Shown piece by piece: positions 44,091 to 57,188 of a stretch of 64,000 nt of DNA. Each line of letters opens with the position of its first letter. The first letter of the stretch is position 1. The notes beneath the pieces are model-generated. The model searched no databases and had not been told where the DNA came from. It worked only from the letters and a program-made list of their open reading frames with translations. This DNA comes from Henriciella sp. (GTDB lineage: Bacteria; Pseudomonadota; Alphaproteobacteria; Caulobacterales; Hyphomonadaceae), in NCBI RefSeq assembly GCF_029937755.1, contig NZ_JAPYPG010000003.1, positions 404,568 to 468,567 on the forward strand, written 5' to 3'. A program made the position numbers and the translations under genes.

Positions 44091-45686
44091 ATGCCCTCTT
44101 CCCCGCTCTCTCAAGCGCGAATCTTGCTCGCAAAGCAGGCATATCGGGAGGCTCATGCCCTATGCCTGCAGGCACTGCAGCAGGACCCGGACCTCGGCGA
44201 GCCTTATGTCCTGTTAGGTGTCGTTGCTGCCGACCACCACAATCATGCAAAGGCGATCGATCTTTATGATCGTGCACTTGCCCTGGATGCGGAGCCTGCG
44301 GAAACTCTTGCCCAAAAAGCGCGCAGCTTGATTGCGCTCAATCGACGAGACCAGGCGCTCGCCTGCGTGAAAGACGCCGCAACCTACCAGCCCACTAGCG
44401 CCAGCACGTTAGACATGATCGGAGTGGTCTTCAGCAGAGCTGGACTGCATGCCCTTGCGCTGCCCTGGTATGAAAAGGCTGTCGCCGCTGCACCGCAGTC
44501 AGCACATCATCACTACAACCTTGCGGTCGCGCTTCAATTCGTCGGGCAGATGGACGGAGCGCGCGAGGCTTATGAAAAGTGTCTCTCTCTGGCCCCCACC
44601 GATACGCGCGCTCTGACAGGGCTCGTCCAGGTCTCTCGCCAGACCTTTGACGGCAACCATTTGGACCGCCTCGAAGCAGCCTACCGCGAGATTTCAAAAC
44701 GCCCGCCTGAGCAGGCCGCCGATGCTCTCCTGCATATCTGCCACGCAATCGGCAAAACGCTCGAGGACCTTGGACGCCCTGCCAAAGCTATGGACTGGTT
44801 CGCGCGCGGCAAGGCCGCCAAACGCGCCACGCTCGACTACAGTTTCGCCCAGGATCAAGCGCTGTTCACCGCTGCAATAGCGACGACAGATCACGAGCTC
44901 GCCGAGGGGGTTGAGCCGAGCGCCCCAATCTTCATCGTTGGCCTGCCGCGCACGGGCACAACACTGGTTGATCGCATCCTGTCGAGTCACCCGGACATCA
45001 CCTCGGCAGGCGAGCTGAGCGACTTCGCCCTTTGCCTGAAGCGCCAATTGAACACCCCGTCGCGATTTGTTCTGGACGCGGAAACACTCACATCATCGTC
45101 TCGCGCCGATATGGGCACCCTTGGCAGAGACTATATCCGGCAGGTCCGCGCTACACTCGGTATACAGGGGCGCTTTATCGACAAAATGCCGCTCAACGCC
45201 TTCTATGTACCCCTGATGCTGAAGGCGCTTCCAAAGGCACGCGTCATCTGCCTGCGCCGCCATCCACTGGATACCGTGCTCTCGAATTACCGCCAGCTCT
45301 TTGCGACCAGCTTTTCCTATTACAATTACGCGCTCGATCTGGAAACCGCGGCCAGATATTATGCCGGGTTTGACCGCATGATCGCGCACTTTCGCGATAC
45401 GCTGCCTTCCGACCGGTTCACCGAGGTTCATTACGAAGGAATTATCGCCAACCAGGAAGGTGAGACCCGCCGCCTGCTGGCCTTCTGCGGCCTGGAATTC
45501 GATCCGGCCTGCCTCTCCTTCCATGAAAATGCGGCACCCGTCGCAACAGCAAGTTCGGTACAGGTCCGCAAGCCGCTCTATTCATCCTCGCTTGGGCGGT
45601 GGCGGAAGGTTGCCGAACAGCTCGCGCCTGCCATCGCTATCCTCCAGGAGGCCGGCCTGCTTGAGGAATCCGATATCGAAAGCTGA
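44091..45686 (+). CDS. TPR-repeat sulfotransferase
   Basis: This 531-residue protein has about six tetratricopeptide repeats in residues 1-230 (e.g. YREAHALCLQALQQDPDLGE, AKAIDLYDRALALDAEPAE) and a sulfotransferase domain from about 275. The PAPS 5'-phosphosulfate loop VGLPRTGTTLV starts at residue 283, and the 3'-phosphate region is CLRRHPLDTVLSNYRQ. It probably sulfates a protein, glycan or lipid using PAPS. No signal peptide is seen. It lies 150 bases from the divergent TonB receptor gene and 75 bases before the Nramp gene. Confidence 0.88.
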   Translation: MPSSPLSQARILLAKQAYREAHALCLQALQQDPDLGEPYVLLGVVAADHHNHAKAIDLYDRALALDAEPAETLAQKARSLIALNRRDQALACVKDAATYQPTSASTLDMIGVVFSRAGLHALALPWYEKAVAAAPQSAHHHYNLAVALQFVGQMDGAREAYEKCLSLAPTDTRALTGLVQVSRQTFDGNHLDRLEAAYREISKRPPEQAADALLHICHAIGKTLEDLGRPAKAMDWFARGKAAKRATLDYSFAQDQALFTAAIATTDHELAEGVEPSAPIFIVGLPRTGTTLVDRILSSHPDITSAGELSDFALCLKRQLNTPSRFVLDAETLTSSSRADMGTLGRDYIRQVRATLGIQGRFIDKMPLNAFYVPLMLKALPKARVICLRRHPLDTVLSNYRQLFATSFSYYNYALDLETAARYYAGFDRMIAHFRDTLPSDRFTEVHYEGIIANQEGETRRLLAFCGLEFDPACLSFHENAAPVATASSVQVRKPLYSSSLGRWRKVAEQLAPAIAILQEAGLLEESDIES

Positions 45687-45761
45687 CGAGCCAAACCCTT
45701 GATCCGTATCCTGCAGGCTCTACGGATGACTGGAGGCAGCAAGACGTTACAAGGACGGCGG

Positions 45762-46990
45762 ATGGCGGCACGGCGCAAACGATTTCAGGCAGGCCCCGGC
45801 ACACTGGTCGCCGCTGCCTTTATCGGCCCCGGCACGGTAACGACGTGCACTCTCGCTGGCGCGAATTTTGGTTTCGCGCTGGTCTGGGCACTGATCTTTG
45901 CGACCATCTCGACCATCATCCTGCAGGACATGTCTGCCCGTCTCGGAGCAGGCGCGCGACTTGGCCTTGGTGAAGCGCTCATCAAGTCAGCTCCCGGCTC
46001 GCTTGGGACGGCAATCGCCGGTGGCCTGATTATCGCCGCGCTCGCCATTGGCAACGCCGCCTATGAGAGCGGCAATATCGTCGGCGGCGTCCTGGGCGTG
46101 GAAGCGATGACAGGCGAAGGCGCACGGAGGCTCCTTATCCTGACCATCGCCGTTACAGCGTCCGCCATTCTGCTGATCGGACGTTACAAACCGATTGAGC
46201 GCATCCTCGTCGTCCTTGTTCTGATCATGTCAGCCGCCTTCGCGCTCGCGGCCATTCTCGTGCGGCCTGATCCCCTGAATCTTCTAAGCGGCCTCTGGCC
46301 GACCATCCCCGAAAACGGTTTGCTGACGACGATCGCGCTGATCGGCACCACAATCGTACCGTACAATCTCTTCCTTCACGCAGCAGCGGCGCGCCAGCGC
46401 TGGAATGACGACCCGACCAGCGTAACAGATGCGCGCCGGGAATCGGCCGTCTCCATCGGCGTCGGAGGCCTTGTGTCGATCCTGATCCTGTCGACCGCCG
46501 CTTCCAGTCTTTTCGCCATGGGGATCGATGTCTCCAGCGCCCGGGACATGGCGCTCGCCATCGAGCCCGCCTTTGGCCCGTCCGCGAGATACCTCATCGG
46601 CGCAGGCCTGTTTGCCGCCGGGCTGACCTCAGCGGTTACCGCCCCCATGGCGACCGCCTACGCGCTGAATGAACTGATACCGGGAAAGGATGTCTCAAAG
46701 TCGGCCACGCGCTTCCGTATCATCGCGCTGGCCGTCGTCGCAATCGGGGCAGGCATCGCGCTCACTGGCGTCAAGGCGGTGTCCTTGATTCTCATTGCGC
46801 AGGCTGCCAATGGCCTGCTGCTTCCGATCATCGCTGTCTTCCTGCTTTACGTCATGAACCGCCGTAACCTTCTTGGGGACCATGCCAATGGCCAGCTGGC
46901 CAACATGGCTGGCGGCCTGGTTGTGCTGGTTGCAGCGATCCTCGGCGCGCGAGGTATCTGGCGGGCCATAGAGACGGGGCTGTCCTCTCT

Positions 46991-46994
<4 letters not shown>
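45762..46994 (+). CDS. Nramp-family transporter with altered metal-site motifs
   Basis: This 410-residue protein has about eleven membrane helices. In classical Nramp proteins metal is bound by DPGN in helix 1 and MPHN in helix 6. Here the helix 1 motif reads GPGT (FIGPGTVTTCTLAGANFG) and helix 6 reads VPYN (IVPYNLFLHAAAA). The Asp and the Met ligands are therefore missing, which argues for a different ion or mode of transport. The start at ATG 45762 follows AAGGA at 45751-45755; earlier TTG and ATG codons lack such a site. Its stop overlaps the hydantoinase gene (ATGA). Confidence 0.82.
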
Positions 46995-50614
<3,620 letters not shown>

Positions 50615-50632
50615 TCCGAAAGGAAGCACGCT

Positions 50633-51451
50633 CTGATCAGGATCCGCCAATTCACCGATGGCCCAGCCGGGCTCCAGCCGTTCGACCTTTCGGATCGCGG
50701 CCTGCTGCTGGCCGACGGCGTTTTCGATACGTCACGGGTCGTCGATGGCCGCATCGTGCTGATGGAGGCCCATATCGAGCGTCTTCAGAACGATGCGGCC
50801 GCCCTCGGAATCGAGGTGGATCTGGAAACGTTGCGTCGCTTTGCGCTTGAAGCGATCCCCGATGACGAAGCCGGCGCCTTGCGTCTGACCGTAACGCGTG
50901 GCCCGGGCCCTCGTGGCGTTGCCCCCAATGCTCTTGGAATGCCAACATTGATCTCGAAATTCGACCCGGGCGCGCCAGCCCTTCCCCTGCCCCCTACGCG
51001 TCTCATGACGAGCGACATCTGGCGCAATCCAACGGCACCGTCCTCACGCCGGAAGACGCTCGCCTACACCGACGCTGTAATCGGCACCCAGCGGGCGCGC
51101 GAGGCGGGGTTTGACGACGCGCTATACCTCACCCCGCAAGGACATGCGGCCTGCACCTCCATCGCGAACATCTTTGCCCGCTTTGATAATGCTCTCGTCA
51201 CCCCACCGCTGGAGGATGGTGTGGTCAACGGCATCATGCGCGACTGGCTCATTCGCGAGGCGGGCAATAACGGTTTCAACGTCAGCGTGGCTTCGTTGTC
51301 GATCGACGCCCTTCACTCAGCCGACGCGATCTACCTGACCAACAGCCTGCAACTTGTCCGCGCAACCGAAAGCCTTGATGAGACCGCTTTCAACACGACT
51401 TTACCCGAGCCGCTCCTAGACGCCTGTCGGGCCCTCCTGAAAGAAGCCTGA
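50633..51451 (+). CDS. Class IV aminotransferase-fold PLP enzyme, apparent CTG start
   Basis: This is a fold-type IV PLP protein of about 272 residues related to D-amino-acid aminotransferase and aminodeoxychorismate lyase. The conserved N-terminus FDLSDRGLLLADGVFDTSRV lies upstream of any ATG, GTG or TTG in this frame, which is closed by the TAG at 50612-50614. The only near-cognate start is CTG at 50633 (or ATC at 50636), eight bases after AGGA (50621-50624). PLP lysine is Lys141 (RRKTLAYTD). The Glu that normally contacts the PLP ring nitrogen appears replaced by Cys174 (GHAACTSIANIF). The next in-frame GTG (50756) would lose about 40 conserved residues. Confidence 0.8.
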   Translation: MIRIRQFTDGPAGLQPFDLSDRGLLLADGVFDTSRVVDGRIVLMEAHIERLQNDAAALGIEVDLETLRRFALEAIPDDEAGALRLTVTRGPGPRGVAPNALGMPTLISKFDPGAPALPLPPTRLMTSDIWRNPTAPSSRRKTLAYTDAVIGTQRAREAGFDDALYLTPQGHAACTSIANIFARFDNALVTPPLEDGVVNGIMRDWLIREAGNNGFNVSVASLSIDALHSADAIYLTNSLQLVRATESLDETAFNTTLPEPLLDACRALLKEA

Positions 51452-51679
51452 ACGCAGCTTCTCCGGTTTGCATTAGAGAACCCGCTTAATCACTTGTCGT
51501 GCAACGCACGCGTAAGGATATTGACGGCGTGAGACGGCTACTGCAGTTTAGTTAGGTCAAACAGAATGAAAGCCCTGTCGAAGACAGATCGCAACAACGC
51601 TTGGGAATACTTGTTTACTGAGCCGAAAAGACAGCACCGCTAAAAATAAATATTCTAGGCAAGCCAGCGAGGGGCGCTA
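51452..51679. promoter_or_regulatory. Upstream region of the hybrid histidine kinase gene
   Basis: This 228-base region without a gene is AT-richer than its surroundings. It contains an inverted repeat CGTGC-AAC-GCACG (51498-51510). A promoter-like pair lies near the gene: TTGTTT at 51609-51614 and TAAAAAT about 25 bases later. AGGGGCGC close to the ATG (51680) is a weak ribosome site. Only the inverted repeat is clear. Confidence 0.4.
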
Positions 51680-53629
51680 ATGGCTGGACAGTCGAGGGGA
51701 CAATTCTTCAGGCACTATCCCGACCCTGCATTTCTCTGCGATATCCAGACCCTCCAGATCACCGCGGCAAATCACGCGGCCTGCAGGCTGTATGGGTACG
51801 CCGTGGACGACTTCTGTGCGCTCAGCGTTTCGGATCTCGCATCAACACCCGAGCGTGACGAATGGCACCAGGCCGTAAGGTCCGGATCGGCCTCAGTTGT
51901 TACACATAACCTCTGGAAGCATGTGACCCGGTCGGGTGAGCTAATCCTTGTGCGGGCCACCCTCTCCGACTTTGAGAATGGGTGTGGCCTATCAAGGTTG
52001 CTCTCAATCGTGGACCTCTCCCGCCACCTGCATGATGACGGCAAGCTACAGCCTCACATCCCTTCCAAACCTGCCGCTACGAACTCCCAAGGGACCGAAG
52101 ATCGCCAGCCGGCGGTCGACCGCTTCAACATGATTACGCAGGCCACCCGGGACGTCGTCTGGGAGTGGGATCTTTCCACCAGTACGGTGTGGCGCAGCGA
52201 GAACTATGAGAACGAATACGGTCACGCGCCCGAGCCCGAAAATTCAGGGCCGGAAGGCATCCATATCCATGACGAGGATCGCGAGCGTATTCTGTCTAGC
52301 CTGCGGACATTTCTGAAGGGCAACACTGATCTCTGGTCAGAAGAATACCGGTTCATGGCCGCTGATGGAGAAGTAAAATGGGTCTCCGACAGGGCCATGG
52401 CAGATCGCGGGCCTGATGGAGAAGCCCAGCGTATCATCGGGCTGATGACGGACATCACCACAAGCAGGCTTCGGGAAGAACGGATTAAACGCGCTGAGCG
52501 GCTTGAATCCCTTGGCGAACTGACAGGTGGCATTGCGCATGATTTCAACAATCTGCTGACAGTGCTTCTGGGTACCAGCGAGCGATTGGCTGACCGCTTG
52601 CCGGAAGGTCAGTTGAAAGAGATGGCTGAATTATCGTTATCAGCCTGCGAAAGCGGTTCTGAGCTCGTCAAACGGCTGCTGGCCTTTGCCAGACGCCAAT
52701 CCCTCCTGCCTACAGCTGTCGACCTTGGCGAACGCCTTAGCGAGACAGCTCCCTTGCTGCAGTGTTCACTGACTGAGTCCATCGCTCTCGACCTGATTTC
52801 CGGACCGGACCTGGAACAGGCAACGCTGGACGTCGCTCAGTTCGATACGGCACTTCTCAATCTCTGCCTCAACGCGAAGGATGCGATGCCACAGGGCGGC
52901 AACATTACGATCGAACTGGCAAATGTGACGCTAAACAGTTCATGCCTTCTCGAAGAGACTGATGTTCAGCCAGGCGCCTATGTCATGGTCGCGGTGAGCG
53001 ACACCGGTGAGGGTATGGAAGAGCATACGCTGGAGCACGCTTTCGAACCGTTCTTCACAACCAACCCCCCAGGCACCGGATCGGGACTTGGGTTGAGCAT
53101 GGTATACGGCTTCGTAAAACAGTCCGGTGGGCACATCGCCATCGACTCCCAGAAGGGCAAAGGCACGACGGTCAGAATGTACTTCCCGACGGCTGGAGGA
53201 TTGCCGAAGACGGTTCGGCAAAAAGAAGAAAATACTCGCGGAGAGCTGCCTGAACTGACCGTCCTCATCGTCGAAGACAATGCCTTCGTCCTTGCCCACG
53301 CAAAGCGTTTGCTCAATGAGCTTGGGATGACGACGATCTCGGCTGCGACAGCAGGTGAAGCGCTCGAATTGCTGGAATCGACGCCCCAGATTTCATTCCT
53401 CTTCACCGACATTATTTTGCCCGGCGGGATGAACGGTGTCGAACTGGCTGAGGAGGCCCGGATGCTCCGCCCCGGGCTGCCAACACTCTACACGACCGGC
53501 TACACCACCAACTCCATCGTGGCGAAAGAGCACCTTGATCCCACCGTTTCGATTTTGCCGAAGCCCTATCGCCGGGCCAACCTCGTGGACAAGATACGCG
53601 AAGTGCTTGAGGCGTCCGGAAAAGTCTGA
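51680..53629 (+). CDS. Hybrid PAS sensor histidine kinase with receiver domain
   Basis: The 649-residue protein has two PAS domains (about 8-120 and 150-265), a HisKA dimerisation helix with His287 in GGIAHDFNNLL, an ATPase domain (NLCLNAKDAMPQGG, DTGEGM, GTGSGLGLSM) and a C-terminal receiver with Asp577 in FTDIILPGG. No membrane segment is present, so it senses a cytoplasmic signal, perhaps through a bound cofactor. The HDFNNLL H-box type is common in alphaproteobacterial hybrid kinases. It is convergent with an OmpR-type regulator gene, its possible partner, 17 bases between stops. Confidence 0.92.
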   Translation: MAGQSRGQFFRHYPDPAFLCDIQTLQITAANHAACRLYGYAVDDFCALSVSDLASTPERDEWHQAVRSGSASVVTHNLWKHVTRSGELILVRATLSDFENGCGLSRLLSIVDLSRHLHDDGKLQPHIPSKPAATNSQGTEDRQPAVDRFNMITQATRDVVWEWDLSTSTVWRSENYENEYGHAPEPENSGPEGIHIHDEDRERILSSLRTFLKGNTDLWSEEYRFMAADGEVKWVSDRAMADRGPDGEAQRIIGLMTDITTSRLREERIKRAERLESLGELTGGIAHDFNNLLTVLLGTSERLADRLPEGQLKEMAELSLSACESGSELVKRLLAFARRQSLLPTAVDLGERLSETAPLLQCSLTESIALDLISGPDLEQATLDVAQFDTALLNLCLNAKDAMPQGGNITIELANVTLNSSCLLEETDVQPGAYVMVAVSDTGEGMEEHTLEHAFEPFFTTNPPGTGSGLGLSMVYGFVKQSGGHIAIDSQKGKGTTVRMYFPTAGGLPKTVRQKEENTRGELPELTVLIVEDNAFVLAHAKRLLNELGMTTISAATAGEALELLESTPQISFLFTDIILPGGMNGVELAEEARMLRPGLPTLYTTGYTTNSIVAKEHLDPTVSILPKPYRRANLVDKIREVLEASGKV

Positions 53630-53646
53630 GGACGTCCGGCCTGTCT

Positions 53647-54339
53647 CTAGTTTCCGAGAACAAGGCGATAGCCTTGTCCGCGCACACTGAGAATTCGCTT
53701 TGCGCCATCTTCTCCAAGGATTGTGAGCTTCTTGCGCAGGCGGCCGATATACGTCTCCAGCGCCTTTTCGCCATACCGCCCTTCACGCCCGAAGGCCTTC
53801 AGATAGAGGTCTTGCCGCGAGACTACACCGCCATTCGCCTGCGCCAATGCCGTCAGCAAGGCGGCTTCGGCGCCGGTCAGCGCCTGTCGCGTCTCGCCAT
53901 TGAGAAGCTCACGGCTCGAAGGAAGCAGGATGACATTGCCAATGCGGTGGTCGCGGTCGAGCCGGACCCGTTCACGCGTGCCCTCGACAAGCTTCGTTGC
54001 CCTGGCATACAGCTCCTTCATGCCAACAGGCTTCATGACATAATCGTCAGCCCCATCGCTCAGAAGCTCCGCCCTGAACTGGCTGTCACCCCAGGCAGAC
54101 AGCATTATGACAGGCGTTGATGTAAGCTGGCGAATTTCGGACAGAACCTTGGATCCACTGCCGTCCGGCAATCGAAGGTCAAGTATAATACAATCGAATT
54201 CCAGAAGTTGGTTCGAATAGATTATTGGCATGGCTTCAGCGAAACTGTTTGCTGAAGTAATTTCATCTTCCTGATCAGGCCAGCCGAGCCGAATCGTCTG
54301 GACGAGAAGCGGTTCGTCATCAATGACCAGTATTTTCAT
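53647..54339 (-). CDS. OmpR/PhoB-type response regulator
   Basis: This 230-residue regulator has a receiver domain with acidic pocket VIDDEP, phospho-acceptor Asp54 in ILDLRLPDG and Lys102 (VMKPVG). A winged-helix DNA-binding domain (about 130-228) ends with KRILSVRGQGYRLV. I use ATG 54339; a TTG directly before it is the alternative. No dedicated kinase is co-directional; the convergent hybrid kinase gene is the nearest candidate. The gene lies 51 bases after the GGDEF-EAL gene end on the opposite transcript order, so its own upstream region is 54340-54390. Confidence 0.9.
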   Translation of the reverse strand: MKILVIDDEPLLVQTIRLGWPDQEDEITSANSFAEAMPIIYSNQLLEFDCIILDLRLPDGSGSKVLSEIRQLTSTPVIMLSAWGDSQFRAELLSDGADDYVMKPVGMKELYARATKLVEGTRERVRLDRDHRIGNVILLPSSRELLNGETRQALTGAEAALLTALAQANGGVVSRQDLYLKAFGREGRYGEKALETYIGRLRKKLTILGEDGAKRILSVRGQGYRLVLGN

Positions 54340-54390
54340 CAATAATCCACTTGAAGCCGTACACGGACTTCTGTGCCGCTCTGGCCCGGA

Positions 54391-56172
54391 TTATGCCGAT
54401 GCTTGAAGTGAATGAACAGTCGCGGTTGCAGTTGGCTGCGTAGTTTCCGAAACCTGATCCTCCAGCCAGCACTTCAAATCCTCAAGCGCCAGCGGCCGGC
54501 TGAATGCGAAGCCCTGCAGGTACTGACAGCCCATGGCCTGCGCTATGGCGGCCTGGGTAGAGTCTTCAATCCCCTCGGCAACCAGTTCAGCGTTGAAGAC
54601 GCGTGCCAGGTGAATGACGGAGAGGACAACGCGCATCGCACGTTCATCCACTGCAAGGCGGCTGACAAGCGACCGGTCGATCTTCAGCTTGTCGACCTGA
54701 AGGTCGAGCAGTGCCCGGAGGTTCGAGTAACCCGTCCCGTAATCATCGAGGGCGATCGACATACCAGCATCCTTGAGTCGCTCCAGCGCCTGCTTTGCGG
54801 CTACGAGATCGGAGATGATGTCCGACTCGGTGACCTCGAAACATACCGCATCGCGCCTTATGCCGGTCTGCCCGATCACGTGGATAAGCCGGTCGAGGAA
54901 CTCCGGGCGGCTCAGCTCCTGGGGCGAAATATTGAGAGAAACAAAGCTGAGCCGTCTGCACTCTACAAGCGTGAGGAGATCCCGGCAGGCTGTTTCCGAA
55001 ATATGGATATCGAGCGCCGAGATCAGACCACTCTCGGCGGCAATCTCGACGAATTCGTCGGGCGCAACCTCACCAAACACCGGATGGCGCCACCGCGCGA
55101 GCACTTCAACACCATACCCCATATTTGCCTGGCAGGGCACAATTGGCTGGTAGACCGGATAAATGTCTCCTGTAACCAGGGCGGCAGGCAAATCCTGCGC
55201 AAGGATTGCCCTGCGCTTTGATCGTTCGGCCAGGGCACAGTCATAAAGCTGGATCGTGTCCTTGCCGCGCCGCTTTGCCTCGACCAGGGCCTCATCGGCA
55301 TGAGCCTTCAGCGCTGCAGCGTCAAAGGCATCATGACCGAAGACAGAAATCCCGGCCGAGCCTGAGAAAGACAGGCGGGTCCCATCGACTTTTGCTGGTG
55401 CGAACAATCTCGGCCAAAGCTGCTCGAGCCCCTGAACGAAAGTGTCCGGATGGCCGGGATGACGCACAAGTATTGCAAACTCGTCTCCCCCGACGCGCGC
55501 CGCACAACTTACCTGACCAAAGGCTTTCAGCCGCCGCCCCACGATACGCAAAACCTTGTCGCCAACAATGTGGCCATGCGTATCATTGAGCTGCTTGAAG
55601 CGGCTGAGGTCGAGATAGGTCAGAATTAGGCAGGCGCCTTCTGCGCCTGCGTGTTCCACTTCATTCTGAAGTTCAAACTCGAGCCCGGCCCGGTTGCGAA
55701 GCCCGGTGGGCATATCCGTCATGGCAGCCTTCAACGCCTCAGCACACCGGGTCTCGGCCTTGTGCAGTTTTTGCTCAAGGCGGTTGAGGGTCATGGTGAT
55801 GCCTCTGCTCACCAGAGGTGAGCCGGGGGATGCTTTCCCGCCCTCTTCGGCGCCAACAGCCTGTGAAGCGGCAAAGAATATCGCGGCGACAGCCTGCTCA
55901 TTGTTGGCCAGAGCGATACGGAAAAGGTTCATGATTCCGACGGTGCCGGTGACGAACTCGAACTCCTCCATCAGTTCATCCCCGTCGAAGGCCCGCTCAA
56001 GCGCTCGAAGGACACGCGCGCGGCAAGGCCGGGAGAGCAGGTCTTCCAGGCTACGGCCTTCGACACGGTAGAGACCGATCTGCTTTCGCGCAGTCTCGTT
56101 GGCATGCAGAACCTGGCCCGACGGGGCAATGACCATAAGCCTCGCGCCGATATCGGAGACGTCAATCTTCAT
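54391..56172 (-). CDS. PAS-GGDEF-EAL cyclic di-GMP protein
   Basis: The 593-residue protein has an N-terminal PAS-like region (about 5-110), a GGDEF domain with intact GGDEF (ARVGGDEFAIL), and an EAL domain with the catalytic set EVLAR, NISPQEL, FEVTES, LDDYGTG, DKLKID and VAEGIED. Both synthesis and breakdown of cyclic di-GMP therefore look possible. The ATG at 56172 overlaps the stop of the GAF gene (ATGA); an in-frame GTG at 56184 is less likely. No membrane helix is seen. Coupling to the GAF protein suggests that they sense or transduce one signal. Confidence 0.9.
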   Translation of the reverse strand: MKIDVSDIGARLMVIAPSGQVLHANETARKQIGLYRVEGRSLEDLLSRPCRARVLRALERAFDGDELMEEFEFVTGTVGIMNLFRIALANNEQAVAAIFFAASQAVGAEEGGKASPGSPLVSRGITMTLNRLEQKLHKAETRCAEALKAAMTDMPTGLRNRAGLEFELQNEVEHAGAEGACLILTYLDLSRFKQLNDTHGHIVGDKVLRIVGRRLKAFGQVSCAARVGGDEFAILVRHPGHPDTFVQGLEQLWPRLFAPAKVDGTRLSFSGSAGISVFGHDAFDAAALKAHADEALVEAKRRGKDTIQLYDCALAERSKRRAILAQDLPAALVTGDIYPVYQPIVPCQANMGYGVEVLARWRHPVFGEVAPDEFVEIAAESGLISALDIHISETACRDLLTLVECRRLSFVSLNISPQELSRPEFLDRLIHVIGQTGIRRDAVCFEVTESDIISDLVAAKQALERLKDAGMSIALDDYGTGYSNLRALLDLQVDKLKIDRSLVSRLAVDERAMRVVLSVIHLARVFNAELVAEGIEDSTQAAIAQAMGCQYLQGFAFSRPLALEDLKCWLEDQVSETTQPTATATVHSLQASA

Positions 56173-56753
56173 GAGACCCTGCACCCGAAACTGCGCCGCT
56201 GTGGCGCATACCGCTGGATGAGGCGATCCTCATTCACAAGATAGTTGATCTCGATCATCTGGGAGAGAATGCTTGAGAAGTGGCGCAGCCAGCGAAGCTC
56301 CTTCTCGCCGACCGCATGCGGTTTCCGGTCCAGGATGCAAAGCGCCCCGACAGCATGCTGGCCCTGAACGATCACGGGGCTACCGGCGTAAAAACGCACA
56401 AAGGGATAACCGGCGACCATTGGGCAGGACCGGAATTCTGCATGCTCGTGCGTATCTCGCACAACAAACAGCCCCGACTGGGCAATCGTGTACTGACAGA
56501 TGGAATCGGAGCGATCGGTTTCGGTCGTATCCAACCCGAAGCGGGCTTTGATCCACTGCTTGTCCTGATCCACCATGGAGACCATCACCATGGGCACCCG
56601 GAAGAAGCGGGCAACGCATTCGACCAGATTTTCGATCGCGGGGTCGCCTGGCGCGCCTACGATGTCGAGCCGGTCAAGGCAGTCCAGCCTCGCCTTCTCC
56701 TGCACCGCAGGCAACGGGTCCGGCAAAGGCTCCGGTCTCGAAAATAATTGCAT
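56169..56753 (-). CDS. GAF-domain protein
   Basis: This 194-residue protein is essentially one GAF domain: VPMVMVSMVDQDKQWIKARF, then CQYTIAQSGLFVVRD and GYPFVRFYAGSPV. The latter is typical of GAF units in cyanobacterial and proteobacterial light or redox sensors. No Cys suitable for bilin attachment in the usual position is obvious. The ATG at 56753 follows GGAGG by five bases; earlier ATGs in frame are part of this ribosome site. It is translationally coupled to the GGDEF-EAL gene and probably supplies a sensory input. Confidence 0.85.
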   Translation of the reverse strand: MQLFSRPEPLPDPLPAVQEKARLDCLDRLDIVGAPGDPAIENLVECVARFFRVPMVMVSMVDQDKQWIKARFGLDTTETDRSDSICQYTIAQSGLFVVRDTHEHAEFRSCPMVAGYPFVRFYAGSPVIVQGQHAVGALCILDRKPHAVGEKELRWLRHFSSILSQMIEINYLVNEDRLIQRYAPQRRSFGCRVS

Positions 56754-56859
56754 TACGCCCTCCATCCTGGTTCGCATGACTGCTCAGACCCTGGCCGGAC
56801 TCCTGTCCGCGCCGGTGTATTTGCGTCTGGCAACTTCTTGTCTTGTGCGATGGTATTTT

Positions 56860-57081
56860 TCAGCCCTCGACAAAGCCGAGACTTGTGCGCGAACGGGTCA
56901 AATCCCGGATCACGCTGCATTCCAACTCTTTCCTCGTGGCCATCTGAAGAGCCGATTCCACCAGACGCTCGAGTTCGTCATGCCGGTGACCGCCCCGCTC
57001 CAGGCACTCCATGGCGAAGGCCAGTGCTGATCGGCATGATGCAATCGCAACGACATCGTTGGTGCGCAGATTTTCTGACAT
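56860..57081 (-). CDS. Small protein of unknown function
   Basis: This 73-residue protein starts at ATG 57081 with GGGAGG four bases before it, a strong ribosome site that supports translation. It is helical and charged (SENLRTNDVVAIASCRSALA, then ERGGHRHDELERLVESALQM) and has no membrane segment or known motif. It lies upstream of the GAF gene on the same strand with a 106-base gap. I do not recognise a family. The short length and helix-rich content would suit a regulator or chaperone-type partner of the signalling cluster, but nothing proves it. Confidence 0.6.
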   Translation of the reverse strand: MSENLRTNDVVAIASCRSALAFAMECLERGGHRHDELERLVESALQMATRKELECSVIRDLTRSRTSLGFVEG

Positions 57082-57188
57082 GCAGCCTCCCGTATATTTA
57101 TCAGGACGCTCACTCGGATGGTGCTTGACCTGCAGCCAGTTCAAGCTGGCGCAAGGCGACGAACTATCCTCAATCCGGAGATTGTCCT

